Assembly (NCBI GenBank): GCA_934555865.1
Contig: CAKTFI010000074.1
Location: 1 to 5,000 of the forward strand
Reading direction: 5' to 3'
DNA from: an uncultured Christensenellaceae bacterium
GTDB taxonomy: Bacteria; Bacillota; Clostridia; Christensenellales; Christensenellaceae
DNA length: 5,000 nt
In this document: in pieces, positions 4,993 through 5,000 of the stretch
Layout of the letters: every line of letters begins with the position of its first letter
Numbering within the stretch: position 1 is the stretch's first letter
Position numbers and translations under genes: made by a program
Notes under the pieces: generated by a model
Databases searched by the model: none
What the model was told of the DNA's origin: nothing
Seen by the model: only the letters and a program-made list of their open reading frames with translations

Positions 4993-5000
4993 GCGGGAAA

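Noticed and set aside
1..5000. CRISPR array, insertion sequence or attachment site
   Set aside because: No spaced repeats, transposase-like reading frame or terminal inverted repeats were seen. The tRNA-Pro 3' end is not repeated in the window, so no integration is indicated.

Overview
The window is GC-rich bacterial DNA with a clostridial look: AGGAGG-type ribosome binding sites, AT-rich sigma-A promoters standing out from GC-rich genes, a tRNA with encoded CCA, and gene families common in gut Clostridia. A high-GC Firmicute of the Oscillospiraceae type is my best guess. This rests on style and not on any search.

Layout, all on the + strand. Positions 1-400 hold the 3' end of a membrane-protein gene that can only be read by changing frame twice. 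Positions 419-742 encode an intact TfoX N-terminal-domain protein. Positions 743-1065 are a non-coding control region. It carries a consensus promoter (TTGACA-17-TATAAT), a long dyad over the -35 box and a 20-bp TetR-type palindrome over the expected start of transcription. Positions 1066-1706 hold a flavodoxin-fold oxidoreductase gene that is broken: the frame changes where the family normally has its 'lKallDR' segment. Then come three tightly packed intact genes: an ABC-2 exporter ATPase (1754-2686), its permease (2683-3579, ATGA overlap) and a polytopic HEAGH zinc metalloprotease of M50/site-2-protease type with a long C-terminal region (3584-4735). A tRNA-Pro(GGG) gene with its own promoter, a hairpin leader and a strong intrinsic terminator follows (4766-4913). 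The last ~85 bases hold no gene I can support.

Working model (inference): the control region drives one operon of oxidoreductase, ABC-2 exporter and membrane protease, repressed by a TetR-family protein whose gene is not recognisable here. The exporter would move a hydrophobic or toxic molecule or a peptide. The adjacent intramembrane-type protease suggests either maturation of a peptide substrate or proteolytic control of a membrane regulator. Three frame breaks lie in the first 1.4 kb, all net losses of 1 mod 3 bases, while the exporter and protease genes are clean. This could mean gene decay or sequence error at the left end.
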